This document shows positions 8,074 to 16,903 of a stretch of DNA of 64,000 bases, in pieces; position 1 is the stretch's first letter, and the number at the start of each line of letters is the position of its first letter. The notes under the pieces were generated by a model that did no database searches, was not told the DNA's origin, and was given only the letters and a program-made list of their open reading frames with translations. Source of the DNA: Microbacterium bovistercoris (GTDB lineage Bacteria > Actinomycetota > Actinomycetes > Actinomycetales > Microbacteriaceae); assembly GCF_003387575.1 (NCBI RefSeq), contig NZ_QUAB01000040.1, positions 1 to 64,000 on the forward strand. The letters are read 5' to 3'. The position numbers were made by a program, and so were the translations under genes.

Positions 8074-8728
8074 CGTCGATCCGGTATCCGACGCCGGGCA
8101 CGGTCACGATCACCCACGGCTCGCCGAGCCGCTTGCGCAGCCCCGACATCGTGATTCGCACCGCGTTGGTGAACGGGTCGGCGTTCTCGTCCCAGGCGCG
8201 CTCGAGCAGTTCCTCGGCGCTGACCACACCGCCGTCCGCGGCGACGAGCACCTCGAGCACCGCGAACTGCTTGCGGGTCAGCGGCACGTAGCGGCCGTCG
8301 CGGAAGACCTCCCGACGGAACGGATCGATGCGCAGCCCGGCCAGCTCGCGCACCGGCGGTGCGGCGTGCGCGGAACGGCGGGCGAGCGCGCGCAGTCGCA
8401 GCACCAGCTCACGCAGGGCGAACGGCTTGGTGAGGTAGTCGTCTGCGCCCAGCTCGAACCCGGTCTGCTTGTCGTCGAGCCGGTCGGCCGCGGTGAGCAT
8501 GAGGATCGGCATGCCCGAACCGGATGCCACGATCGACTGCGCGACCTCGTCGCCGGTCGGCCCGGGAACATCCCGATCGAGCACGGCGACGTCGTAGGTG
8601 TTGTACGAGAGCAGCTCGAGCGCGGCGTTCCCGTCGGGCGCGATGTCGGCAGCCATCGCCTCCAGCCGCAGGCCGTCTCGGATGGCCTCGGCGAGAAGCG
8701 CTTCGTCCTCCAGGATCAGCACCCGCAC
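8063..8728 (-). CDS. OmpR/PhoB-family response regulator
   Basis: 221 residues. The receiver domain has acidic ILEDE, phospho-acceptor Asp51 (VAVLDRD), switch Thr79 and Lys101 (YLTKPF). A C-terminal winged helix follows, with LTRKQFAVLEVL, AVRITMSGLRKRLG and PGVGYRID. It is translationally coupled to the kinase that follows. A hyphenated palindrome upstream (8762-8781) is a candidate autoregulatory site shared with the divergent peptidase gene. Confidence 0.92.
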   Translation of the reverse strand: MRVLILEDEALLAEAIRDGLRLEAMAADIAPDGNAALELLSYNTYDVAVLDRDVPGPTGDEVAQSIVASGSGMPILMLTAADRLDDKQTGFELGADDYLTKPFALRELVLRLRALARRSAHAAPPVRELAGLRIDPFRREVFRDGRYVPLTRKQFAVLEVLVAADGGVVSAEELLERAWDENADPFTNAVRITMSGLRKRLGEPWVIVTVPGVGYRIDDAP

Positions 8729-8761
8729 GCTCGCAGTCTACGAGCGGGCAGCTTTCGAAAA

Positions 8762-8781
8762 CGTATGCGTCCGCGCATACG
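8762..8781. promoter_or_regulatory. Perfect hyphenated palindrome between response regulator and VanY-like gene
   Basis: CGTATGCG-TCCG-CGCATACG has two perfect 8-base arms. It is placed 34 bases upstream of the response-regulator start and 35 bases upstream of the divergent carboxypeptidase start. The central position fits a shared operator, although OmpR-type regulators usually bind direct repeats. Confidence 0.45.
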
Positions 8782-8815
8782 CCCTGGCAACACCCGATTC
8801 GCGAGCGTGGAGGGC

Positions 8816-9436
8816 ATGAGTACTCTCGCGCAGCGCCCCCGTGCCTCGTTCGCCCTCGCCGCAGCCCTCGGTCTCGCACTGCTGGGCATCGTCGTGGTCG
8901 CGACCGGCGTCATCGTGCAGGTCTCCGGGGCGGCACCGGATGCCGGGATGCCGGGTGGGGACCCGGCGCCTCCTGCGGTGGCGACCTCCGCCGAACCGGA
9001 GATCGTCGACGGCCCGGCTTCGCCGTTCGACGACGGCAACCCGACGGTGACGAAGCTCGACGCCGGCCTGCTCGGGGCGCTGCGCGAGGCGGCCACGGCC
9101 GCGCGGCGGGACGGCATCGAGATGGTCGTGAACAGCGGATGGCGCACTCCGGAGCGCCAGGAGCAGCTGCTGGTCGAGGCGATCTCGACCTACGGATCGC
9201 GGGAGGCGGCCGCCAAGTGGGTGGCACCCGCCGACAAGTCCTCGCACGTGCACGGTGAGGCCGTGGACATCGGAGATCTGGAGGCCGCGATCTGGCTGGG
9301 GCAGAACGGGGCGGAGTTCGGGCTGTGCCAGACCTACGCCAATGAGCAGTGGCACTTCGAGTATCGGGAGTCCGCCCCGCGGGAGGGATGCCCCGAGGCG
9401 TACCCCGACCCGACCTACGACCCGCGGCTGCAGTGA
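8816..9436 (+). CDS. VanY-like D,D-carboxypeptidase (M15 family), membrane anchored
   Basis: 206 residues. One N-terminal membrane segment (about 11-38) is followed by a Pro/Ala linker and an M15B zinc peptidase domain. The zinc and catalytic motif SSHVHGEAVDIG (His144, Asp151) and EQWHFEY (Glu177, His180) are all present. Such enzymes trim the terminal D-Ala of peptidoglycan stem peptides outside the membrane. The start ATG at 8816 follows GGAGGG. It is divergent from the two-component pair, which probably controls it. Substrate preference, and any link to glycopeptide resistance, is not shown by sequence alone. Confidence 0.88.
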   Translation: MSTLAQRPRASFALAAALGLALLGIVVVATGVIVQVSGAAPDAGMPGGDPAPPAVATSAEPEIVDGPASPFDDGNPTVTKLDAGLLGALREAATAARRDGIEMVVNSGWRTPERQEQLLVEAISTYGSREAAAKWVAPADKSSHVHGEAVDIGDLEAAIWLGQNGAEFGLCQTYANEQWHFEYRESAPREGCPEAYPDPTYDPRLQ

Positions 9437-9446
9437 GCCACGCGGT

Positions 9447-10166
9447 TCAGGCGTCGAGGTCGGCCAGACCGGCGATCACCCTGTCCAGCCCGAACTCCCA
9501 GGCGCGCTGCGCGTCGTAAGGCGCACCCATCGCCTCTCCGGCGGCGGCGCCGACGCGGCGGGCGAGCGGGAAGTCGTCGCCGAGGTAGCGGGTGAGGCTC
9601 CCGGCGGACTGCTCCCACGCCTCGCCGAACGCCGCGTCATCCGGCATCCGCACGATGCGTGCAGCGGCGGCGCGCACGAAGTCGAGCATGAACGACAGTG
9701 CGGCATCCCGTGCGATGTCGTCGGCGTCGGCGCCGTCGAAGGCGTGCAGCTCGCGGTCGTATTTCGCGATCGTGCCGGGTCCGAGCGCGGTGCGAGAGTC
9801 ATGGACGTCGAGCAGCCACGGATGCCGGCGGATCAGCGCCAGGTTGTCGTCGGCGACCGTGCGCACCCTGGCGCGCCAGCGCGCGGCGCTGAACGGGGTG
9901 ACCGTCATATGCGCGTGCGCGCGGTCGGCCATCAGCACGAGCAGGTCGTCACGGCTGCCCACGTGCGTGTACACCGACATCGTCGTCATGCCGAGCGAGT
10001 CGGCCAGCGCGCGCACCGTGAGGCCCGCCAGGCCGAGGTCGTCGGCCAGCACGATCGCGCGGTCGACGACGTCGCCGACGGAGTGCTTCGGCCGCGGCCC
10101 GCGACTCCCGCCGGACGGCGCATCCGGCGCATCGCGCCAGAGCAGATCGATCAACGGCCTCGGCAT
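9447..10166 (-). CDS. TetR-family transcriptional regulator
   Basis: 239 residues. The HTH region is LAGLTVRALADSLGMTTMSVYTHVGSR split over about residues 44-70, followed by a helical ligand domain of the TetR C-terminal type. The start at 10166 is preceded on the minus strand by GAGGAGGTTCC, a strong ribosome site; upstream in-frame residues overlap the divergent gene and are rejected. It is divergent from a VOC-family gene with a palindrome between them, so autorepression and control of that gene are likely. Confidence 0.88.
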   Translation of the reverse strand: MPRPLIDLLWRDAPDAPSGGSRGPRPKHSVGDVVDRAIVLADDLGLAGLTVRALADSLGMTTMSVYTHVGSRDDLLVLMADRAHAHMTVTPFSAARWRARVRTVADDNLALIRRHPWLLDVHDSRTALGPGTIAKYDRELHAFDGADADDIARDAALSFMLDFVRAAAARIVRMPDDAAFGEAWEQSAGSLTRYLGDDFPLARRVGAAAGEAMGAPYDAQRAWEFGLDRVIAGLADLDA

Positions 10167-10200
10167 CGCGGAACCTCCTCGGGAATAAGCCCAATAATAA

Positions 10201-10213
10201 TGTACGTTGTACA
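10201..10213. promoter_or_regulatory. Candidate TetR operator TGTAC-GTT-GTACA
   Basis: A perfect 5-base inverted repeat with 3-base spacer sits in the 67-base gap between the TetR gene and the divergent VOC gene, in an A/T-rich patch (AATAATAATGTAC) that stands out from the surrounding sequence. Its size and location fit a TetR-type operator. Confidence 0.6.
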
Positions 10214-10233
10214 GAGTTATGACGGGAGACACC

Positions 10234-10614
10234 ATGAACATCACACAGACCGCCATCTCGCTCAACGTCGCCGACGTCGCCGCGTCGGCCGACTTCGCCA
10301 AGACCCACTTCGGATACCAGGAGGCCATGGCCGCCGAGGGATTCGTGTCGCTGCAGCATCCGGATGTGGCGACCAACCTCATCTTCCTCGCCACCGGACT
10401 CGGCACCTTCAAACCGGCCGAGATCGCCGGTGCCGCCGGCCAGGGCCTGCTGCTCGTGTTCGTCGTCGACGACCTCGACGAGCAGTTCGCCCGGATCGAG
10501 GCGGCAGGGGCACGGGTGATCACTCCGCCGGAGACCGAGCCATGGGGCGAGCGCTACTGCCAATTCGCCGACCCCAACGGACTGGTCTGGCAGCTGGTGC
10601 AGTGGATGCAGTGA
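10234..10614 (+). CDS. VOC-family (glyoxalase/bleomycin-resistance-like) protein
   Basis: 126 residues with one vicinal-oxygen-chelate fold: ISLNVADVAASADFAKTHFG at the start and YCQFADPNGLVWQLVQW at the end, matching the paired beta-alpha modules. It could be a lyase, dioxygenase-like enzyme or sequestering resistance protein. The family is too diverse to name a substrate. The start ATG at 10234 follows GGGAG. It is the probable target of the divergent TetR regulator, and a strong terminator follows at 10624. Confidence 0.82.
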   Translation: MNITQTAISLNVADVAASADFAKTHFGYQEAMAAEGFVSLQHPDVATNLIFLATGLGTFKPAEIAGAAGQGLLLVFVVDDLDEQFARIEAAGARVITPPETEPWGERYCQFADPNGLVWQLVQWMQ

Positions 10615-10623
10615 CAGACGAGA

Positions 10624-10657
10624 ACGCCGGTCCCCGACTCGTGTCGGGGACCGGCGT
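10624..10657. terminator. Bidirectional intrinsic terminator
   Basis: A perfect 15-bp stem (ACGCCGGTCCCCGAC and its complement) with a TCGT loop lies between the convergent VOC and M6 protease genes. There is no long U-run, which is common in high-GC actinobacteria. Confidence 0.8.
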
Positions 10658-10674
10658 CCTGCCTCAGAAGAGGA

Positions 10675-13479
10675 TCAGCCCTGCGGCGGGGTCACCGAGA
10701 TGAGCGCCGCCGTGTTGCCCTGCAGCGCCTTCTTGACGGTGATGACGGTGCCGTAGCCCACGCCGGAGTCGGCCGGGTTGCCGGTGCCGAGCACGGTGAA
10801 CCCGAGGTCGAGACCGTACAGGCCCGTCGCCGGGGTGCCGTCCGGGTTGGTCACGCGCGTGGTGTATGGCGCGTTGTCGACCGAGGGCACGACCACCGAG
10901 GCGTCGCGCAGGCGGTTGTACAGGTTGCCGTCACGCAGCTCGATGCCGGCGACCCAGCCCTTGTCGTCGGTGAAGCTGTTCACCGCCGGCAGCGGGCCGA
11001 ACTCGGTGCACGCCTCGTTGTACGACGCGTCGACGAGGCAGTCCTTGAACGGGTACGTCGGCTGCAGGCCGAACGCGGCGTTCGACGACTGCGCGCGGCT
11101 GGAGATGTTCTTCTGCAGCGACGGGTCGAGAGCCGCCTCAGCCCCGGTGCGGCGCAGCGGGTCGAAGTGGCTGTCCACCAGCAGCAGGCCGCCCTTGGCG
11201 CCGTAGCTCGGCAGGCTCGTCAGGTTCGAGGTGACATGGTTCGAGTTGCCGTAGGTGGTGTCGCGGTACCAGACCAGCGCGCCGGGCGCGTTGTAGGGAA
11301 CCTTCTCGACCTTCCACGCCTCGGCGCTGTACACCGTGGTGTAGCCGTACTTCAGGCCCTCGTCGAAGCCGTCGAGGTTGCGCCACTCCACCAGGTAGTA
11401 CTGCGCCTTGATCTGGGTGCCGCTGTCGCGTGCCCAGCCTGTGCCCGAGGTGTCGGTGAACGTGCCCACGGTCGGGGTCCAGCCGTTGTCGCCGCCCTCG
11501 ACATCGTCGGCCCACGCGGTGGTGGCGCCCGAGGTCAGTGCGAAGTCGTCGGAGAACCAGCCGCGCTCCTCAGCTGCGGCATCCGTCGCGTAGCGCAGGC
11601 GCACCTGGATGTCCTGCCCGGCGAACGCCGAGAGGTCGATGTAGTCGTGCCGCCATCCGGCGGAGTCGCCGGTCAGGCCGTACTTCTTGCCGCCGTAGTC
11701 GGCCATGCGACCGTTCGGGTCTGCGTAGCCGTCGTTCGTCGAGACCAGCGCGCCGCCCTCGGTGAACACCTTCTGCTCGGCCCAGTTGCTGCCGTCGGTC
11801 GAGACCTCGACGAAGCCGTAGTCCCAGTCCGCCTCGATCGTGTAGTTGTTCCACATCCAGAACTTGGCGTCGGCGGGCACGTCGGCGATCGAGCGGGTCA
11901 GGCGGTTGTCCGCCCAGCTCTGGTCGGCGTTGGAGTACCACATCTCGCTGCCGCTGTGCGGCGTCGCGAGCGTGATCTCCTTGTCGGGCAGGTTCACCTT
12001 GATGCCGTCCTTCGTGCCCTTCGCGGGGCGCGAGGTCTGGCCGACCTTGACGGTCGTGGCGTCGTCACCGGGGTTGATGACCTGCGGGTCGGCCCAGCCG
12101 AGCACCCACTTGTCCCAGAGGCCCATGTGGGTCGGCATCGACTGGAAGATCGGGCCGGAGTGCGAGCCGGAGCTCATCAGGTCCCAGAAGTCGATGTCGG
12201 AGTTGCCGGCGTTCGAGGTGTCGTACAGGTCGGGGAGGCCGAGGTCGTGTCCGTATTCGTGTGCGAACACGCCGACACCCGAGTTCTCCGGCTGCACGAT
12301 GTAGTTCGACAGCTTCAGGTCGGTGCCGGGGATCGGCGCCCCACCCGGAACAGCGGAGGAGTGCGCCCAGATCGCGTAGGTGCCCTCCTTGCCGCCACCA
12401 CCGGACTTGTCCTCGCCGGCGTGCACGAGCACGACGTGGTCGATGACGCCGTCCGGCTCCAGCACGTTGCCGTCACCGTCGCGGTCGCCCTGGTCCTCGA
12501 TGTCGTACTCGGACCACGGGAAGTCCGGCTGCTGCGCTGCGAGCGCCGCGACGGCGTCGATCGGCAGCTGACCGGGGCCGAGCGGGTTGTCGGGGTGGCC
12601 CTGCTGGTCCTGCATGGGACCGGCCACCCACTCGCCGGCCTCGTTCTGGTGGCAGACGGTGGCTCCGTAGTAGCCCTCGGAGTGCGGGACCTTGATCCAG
12701 GCGGTGGCCTCACCGGTGAGGGTGTACGCGCCGCGCGACATCTCCTCGTACATGTTCTTCATGGTGTAGCCGGAGATGTCGAAGCCGGGCTGGCCGTCGG
12801 GGCCGGTGAGGTCGGTGCGGACGCGCTCGGTGATGCCTTCTTCGGAGAAGAGCATCTTGTTGTAGAGCTCGCTCGAGAAGTCCGGCACCCACATGGTGTT
12901 GTTGTCCAGCTGCGCGGCATCCGCCGGGTTCGGGATGTTGTTGTGCAGGGTCGGGCCCTGCAGGCTGCCGGGCTTGCACGTCGTGGCGCCGAACTCGGTC
13001 GGCACGTACAGGTCGCTGAAGTCCTCGGTGCCGTCGAACTCGACGAGGATCGTCAGGAGCTTCGCCTCCTGGGTGCCCTTGGACTGCTTCAGGTTCTTCG
13101 GGCTCTTCCCGGTCTTCACCGCCTTCGCCTCGGTCTTGGCGAGCTGACGCGCCGCGTTCGGGTTGCCCTGTGCGAACTTCTGGTCGTATGCGTTGGCGCG
13201 CTCGAGCGCCTTGGCCCCGCTGAAGCCCTTGGTGCTGCCCTTCGCATTCGCGATGGGAGCGTCGGCGGATGCCCCGAAGGCGCTCTCCGCGTTCGGCGCG
13301 GCGTAGTTCATGTAGTACTCGTCGGCGCCGATGGTCGGTGCCGCCGGGGCGGCCGCATCGGCGGACGAGGCTCCGCTGGCGGGAATCACACCGAAGGCGC
13401 TGACTCCGGCGACCGCGAGCGCGAACGCTGAGGTCGTCGCCGCTACACGCCTTCGTGTGCGGGCGGACTGTTCTGACAT
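10675..13479 (-). CDS. Secreted M6-family (immune inhibitor A-like) metalloprotease
   Basis: About 934 residues from ATG 13479, which follows AGGGAGAAGC on the minus strand. An N-terminal signal peptide (RRRVAATTSAFALAVAGVSA, then VIPASGASSADA) leads to a long propeptide-like region rich in Ala/Lys. The M6 protease domain carries the zinc motif FAHEYGHDLGLPDLYD around residue 406. The C-terminal half contains beta-sandwich segments (WRHDYIDLSAFAGQDIQVRL, repeated) typical of immune inhibitor A accessory domains. It is probably secreted and degrades proteins outside the cell. It is monocistronic; a 9-bp hairpin just before the gene overlaps its ribosome site. Confidence 0.9.
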   Translation of the reverse strand: MSEQSARTRRRVAATTSAFALAVAGVSAFGVIPASGASSADAAAPAAPTIGADEYYMNYAAPNAESAFGASADAPIANAKGSTKGFSGAKALERANAYDQKFAQGNPNAARQLAKTEAKAVKTGKSPKNLKQSKGTQEAKLLTILVEFDGTEDFSDLYVPTEFGATTCKPGSLQGPTLHNNIPNPADAAQLDNNTMWVPDFSSELYNKMLFSEEGITERVRTDLTGPDGQPGFDISGYTMKNMYEEMSRGAYTLTGEATAWIKVPHSEGYYGATVCHQNEAGEWVAGPMQDQQGHPDNPLGPGQLPIDAVAALAAQQPDFPWSEYDIEDQGDRDGDGNVLEPDGVIDHVVLVHAGEDKSGGGGKEGTYAIWAHSSAVPGGAPIPGTDLKLSNYIVQPENSGVGVFAHEYGHDLGLPDLYDTSNAGNSDIDFWDLMSSGSHSGPIFQSMPTHMGLWDKWVLGWADPQVINPGDDATTVKVGQTSRPAKGTKDGIKVNLPDKEITLATPHSGSEMWYSNADQSWADNRLTRSIADVPADAKFWMWNNYTIEADWDYGFVEVSTDGSNWAEQKVFTEGGALVSTNDGYADPNGRMADYGGKKYGLTGDSAGWRHDYIDLSAFAGQDIQVRLRYATDAAAEERGWFSDDFALTSGATTAWADDVEGGDNGWTPTVGTFTDTSGTGWARDSGTQIKAQYYLVEWRNLDGFDEGLKYGYTTVYSAEAWKVEKVPYNAPGALVWYRDTTYGNSNHVTSNLTSLPSYGAKGGLLLVDSHFDPLRRTGAEAALDPSLQKNISSRAQSSNAAFGLQPTYPFKDCLVDASYNEACTEFGPLPAVNSFTDDKGWVAGIELRDGNLYNRLRDASVVVPSVDNAPYTTRVTNPDGTPATGLYGLDLGFTVLGTGNPADSGVGYGTVITVKKALQGNTAALISVTPPQG

Positions 13480-13486
13480 TGCTTCT

Positions 13487-13509
13487 CCCTTCGCGCGCCG
13501 CGCGAAGGG
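13487..13509 (-). promoter_or_regulatory. Hairpin in the leader of the M6 protease gene
   Basis: Arms CCCTTCGCG (13487-13495) and CGCGAAGGG (13501-13509) form a perfect 9-bp stem. In the protease mRNA the stem ends in the GGG that opens the AGGGAG ribosome site, so it could modulate translation. The rest of 13510-13712 holds a weaker nested hairpin (13555-13589) and nothing gene-like. Confidence 0.4.
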
Positions 13510-13712
13510 TGTCGCAACGGCGCGAACGGTGTGCACCGATCAGGCGCACAAGATCACTTCTACCGCGAAATCCCTGTGCAGGGGAAGTGGATCCGCTGAA
13601 TCCGGGACGATCGCGATCTAAGTCGTGCGGCCTGGACAGATAGGGATTCCTCCCGATGCAGCCCTCCCGCCTCAGAGCGGAGTGTAGGGATGCACAACAA
13701 CGAGGAGTTTCC

Positions 13713-13943
13713 ATGTTCGAGCACCCGTACTTCACCCAGACGATCTTCGCGATCGAGAACGAGCAGCTGAACCGTGCCGCCGAGCGTCGTCGCGCCATCC
13801 AGGAGCGTCTCGAGGCTCAGCCGGCCGAGAAGGGCACGACCCGGCGGACGCGTGCGGCGCGCAGCGCTCGCCGCACCGTCCGCGGCGCGGCATCCGCCGC
13901 ACGCGACGTCACCCCGTGCGCGAACTGCCCCGCAGCCGCATGA
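13713..13943 (+). CDS. Small basic protein of unknown function
   Basis: 76 residues starting MFEHPYFTQTIFAIENEQLN. The first 40 are amphipathic and helix-prone, the middle is strongly basic (TTRRTRAARSARRT) and the end carries CANCPAAA. The start at 13713 is supported by GAGGAG at 13702-13707. I do not recognise a family. A helical N-terminus with a basic tail could bind nucleic acid or membrane, but this is speculative. It is followed at short distance by the LuxR-type regulator on the same strand. Confidence 0.6.
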   Translation: MFEHPYFTQTIFAIENEQLNRAAERRRAIQERLEAQPAEKGTTRRTRAARSARRTVRGAASAARDVTPCANCPAAA

Positions 13944-14028
13944 GCCGCATGACGAACCGGATGCCGGTTCCGCTGTGAGCCTCGCCAGGACGGCGCCCGA
14001 TGTCGGTGGGCGGTGGCACGATGGGGAT

Positions 14029-16875
14029 ATGCCCCTCGTCTCCCCGTCCGCCACGATGGTGGGCCGCGATATCGAGCTCGGGCTGCTCGAGCGGGCGTTC
14101 GACCGTGCGGGCGGCGGCGAGCCGGCATCCGTGCTCGTCGGCGGCGAGGCGGGCATCGGCAAGACCCGGCTGCTGGCGGAATTCGCCCAGCGGCTCGACG
14201 AGCGCGCCACAGTGCTGACCGGCTGGTGTCTCGACTACGGCTCCATGCCGGTGCCGTACGGTCCACTCCCCGCGATCGTCCGCGGTGCGCTGGAGGCTCT
14301 GGAAGACCCGTCCGCCGAGGCGGCCGGGCCCGGTCGGGCGGCGCTGCGGCTGCTGCTCCCCGAGCTCGGAGAGGGGCCCATCGACCGTTCGGCGATCGCG
14401 CCCGAAGGGCTGGGTGAGGCGATCGCCGACGTGTTCGAGGCCGCCGCTCGGCGGCATCCGCTGGTCGTGGTCGTCGAGGACCTGCACTGGGCCGACCCGG
14501 CGACGCTGTCGATCCTGTCGTTCCTGCTGCGCGCGCTCGCGCGCGAGCGGGTGATGTTCGTGCTCACCTGCCGAACCGACGAGGTCGGCAGGGGCGGTGC
14601 CGTGCGCACCTTCCTGGTCGGCGCCGAGCGTGCCCGCCTGCTCGACCGCATCGGCCTGGAGCGCCTCGATGCCGCAGCTGTGCGCATCCTGGCCGAGGCG
14701 CTGCGCGGCGGAGTCGACGACGCCGCCTTCGCCCGCATGCTGGAGCGATCGGAGGGCGTGCCGTTCTTCGTGGAAGAACTCTCCTGCAACGCCGACGGGC
14801 CGATCCCCGACACCCTGCGCGAGGTGCTGCTTGCGCGATTCGACGGGCTCGGCGACGACGCGAAGAAGGTGGTGCGACTGGCATCCGCCTCTGACGGATC
14901 GGTGTCGCACGACCTGCTCGCCACCCTCGCCGGCCTGCCAGACGAGCGCCTCGATGAGGCCCTGCGCGAGGCGATGGTCGCGTCGATCCTCGCCGTGCGC
15001 GACGACGACGCGTACGGCTTCCGGCACGCGCTCCTGCGCGAGGCCGTGCACGACGACCTGCTACCAGGGGAGCGGGGGCGTCTGCACCGCGCCTACGCCG
15101 AGGCCCTCGAGGCGCGGCCGGCCGGCGAGTGCAGCCGCGCGTCCGAGCTCGCGTTCCACTGGCACCAGGCACATGACCCGCGCCGCGCTCTCACCGCCGC
15201 CGTGCAGGCGATGACCCAGGCGCGCACCGCGTACGCGTTCTCGTCTGCGGCGCGGTTCGGCGAACTCGCGCTAGAGCTGTGGGATCAGGTGCCGGATGCT
15301 GCAGAGCTGGTCGGCGTGCCGCGGATCGCACTGCTCATGCGGCTGGGGTCGATCCTGCGGAACGCCGGCGACACCGAGCGGGCGCTGAGCGTCGTCGATC
15401 TCGCTCTCGCCGAGGCCGACGAGCACACCGAGCTGGGGCTGCGCGTGCGGCTGCTGCGCGACAAGGCGCAGTATCTGCAGAACGCCGGGCGGTCGGGCGC
15501 GATCGAATACGCCCAGAAGTCGCTCGCGCTGATGGATGACGACTTCGACGACCAGCGGCTGCGGGCCTCGGTGCTGGTGCTTCTCGCGGGCCGGTTGATG
15601 ATCAGCGCGCGCTTCGATGAGTCCGAGGCGGCGGCCTCCGATGCGATCCGGATCGGCGAGAGCATCGGATCCGACTCGGTCATCTCGATCGCGGCGAACA
15701 CCATCGCGGTCTGCCAGGTGGAGCGCGGTGACCTCGACAGTGCGTACGCATGGTTCCGGCGCTCCTGGGAGCACGCCACCGACAACAGCGCGAAGCTGAA
15801 GTACCGGGTCAATTACTCCGACGCGCTCTGCCTGCTGGGGCGCAACCACGAGGCGATCCGGGTCGCTGAGGAGGGCGTCGCGCATGCGCGTGCGCTGGGC
15901 CTGGAGCGCACCAGCGGTTCGATCCTCACGCAGAACCTCGTCGAGCCGCTGCAGCAGCTGGGCGCGATCGACCGTGCCGAGGAACTGCTCGCAGGCGACC
16001 TGGCGGTCCGCACGCACCGCATCTTCCGGGTGTACACGACGGCGTCGCGCATCAAGGCGCTCGCGTGGCGCGGTCGCCTCGACGAAGCCGTCTCGCTGCG
16101 GGACGAGTGGCGGGCCAGGGTCGATGCGGCCGCCGAGGTCGAGACCCAAGTCTGGTACGCGCGCCTGAAGACCGCGCTCGACATCGAGATGAACGCGGGG
16201 CGCGACGACGCGGCGGCAGAGCTTCTCGAGGGGCTGCTCGACGCACCCGGCGACCTGTTCGCGCACTTCGCGCGACTGCTCGGTGAGAGCGGATGGACCG
16301 TCGCGGCGCTGCGCGCCGCCGGGCAGCACGCCCGCGCCGCCGCGCTCGCGGACCGTCTCGTCGCCGCGTGGGACGCGCTGCCCGGCGGTCTGCGGCACCC
16401 GCACTGGGATCCCGTGCTGCGGGCCCTGCTCCACCCGACCGCAGACGCGTTGCGCGCGGCTCTCCCGCACGCCGACGACACGGATGCGCCCGTGCTGCAT
16501 GCTGTGCTGGTGCGGCTGGAACTGGCGAAGGCCGTCCTGGCCGAGCGGGGCGACCGCGCCGAGGCTGTCGAGGCTCTGGCCGCGGCATCAGCCATCGCGG
16601 AGCGCGTCGGACATGCTCGCCTTGCGAGGGATGTGGCCGACTTCACCGCGGCATCCGGTCTCGCCCAGGGCCACTCGCGGGGCGACGGGGCCGAGCTGAC
16701 CGAGCGCGAGCGTCAGGTGCTCGACCTGATCAGCGAGGGGCGCAGCAACCGCGAGATCGCCGATCAGCTGTTCATCAGCATCAAGACCGTGAGTGTGCAC
16801 GTCTCGGCCATCCTGCGCAAGCTCGGTGTCGCCTCGCGCACCGAGGCGGCCGCGCGGCTGCGCGCCGGGGTGTAG
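14029..16875 (+). CDS. Large LuxR-family ATPase regulator (LAL-like)
   Basis: 948 residues. The N-terminal AAA-type module has Walker A GGEAGIGKT (39-47) and a Walker B region VVVVEDLHWADPATLS (about 145-160). A long middle of helical TPR-like repeats follows, and a C-terminal LuxR HTH has LTERERQVLDLISEG and SNREIADQLFISIKTVSVHV. This layout matches the large ATP-binding regulators of the LuxR family (LAL), which activate catabolic or secondary-metabolism genes. The start ATG at 14029 sits at the domain boundary. Its target is unknown; none of the neighbours is an obvious one. Confidence 0.87.
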   Translation: MPLVSPSATMVGRDIELGLLERAFDRAGGGEPASVLVGGEAGIGKTRLLAEFAQRLDERATVLTGWCLDYGSMPVPYGPLPAIVRGALEALEDPSAEAAGPGRAALRLLLPELGEGPIDRSAIAPEGLGEAIADVFEAAARRHPLVVVVEDLHWADPATLSILSFLLRALARERVMFVLTCRTDEVGRGGAVRTFLVGAERARLLDRIGLERLDAAAVRILAEALRGGVDDAAFARMLERSEGVPFFVEELSCNADGPIPDTLREVLLARFDGLGDDAKKVVRLASASDGSVSHDLLATLAGLPDERLDEALREAMVASILAVRDDDAYGFRHALLREAVHDDLLPGERGRLHRAYAEALEARPAGECSRASELAFHWHQAHDPRRALTAAVQAMTQARTAYAFSSAARFGELALELWDQVPDAAELVGVPRIALLMRLGSILRNAGDTERALSVVDLALAEADEHTELGLRVRLLRDKAQYLQNAGRSGAIEYAQKSLALMDDDFDDQRLRASVLVLLAGRLMISARFDESEAAASDAIRIGESIGSDSVISIAANTIAVCQVERGDLDSAYAWFRRSWEHATDNSAKLKYRVNYSDALCLLGRNHEAIRVAEEGVAHARALGLERTSGSILTQNLVEPLQQLGAIDRAEELLAGDLAVRTHRIFRVYTTASRIKALAWRGRLDEAVSLRDEWRARVDAAAEVETQVWYARLKTALDIEMNAGRDDAAAELLEGLLDAPGDLFAHFARLLGESGWTVAALRAAGQHARAAALADRLVAAWDALPGGLRHPHWDPVLRALLHPTADALRAALPHADDTDAPVLHAVLVRLELAKAVLAERGDRAEAVEALAAASAIAERVGHARLARDVADFTAASGLAQGHSRGDGAELTERERQVLDLISEGRSNREIADQLFISIKTVSVHVSAILRKLGVASRTEAAARLRAGV

Positions 16876-16903
16876 GCGCGCCGCGCTGCGCGACCGGCGT
16901 CGG

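Noticed and set aside
8063..9436. A full vancomycin-resistance cluster
   Set aside because: Only a regulator, a kinase and a VanY-like peptidase are present; no vanH, vanA or vanX homologue is in the window.
11167..13431. 754-residue open frame opposite the M6 protease
   Set aside because: It is antisense to a gene with signal peptide and zinc motif; Val/Gly/Arg-rich without domain signals.
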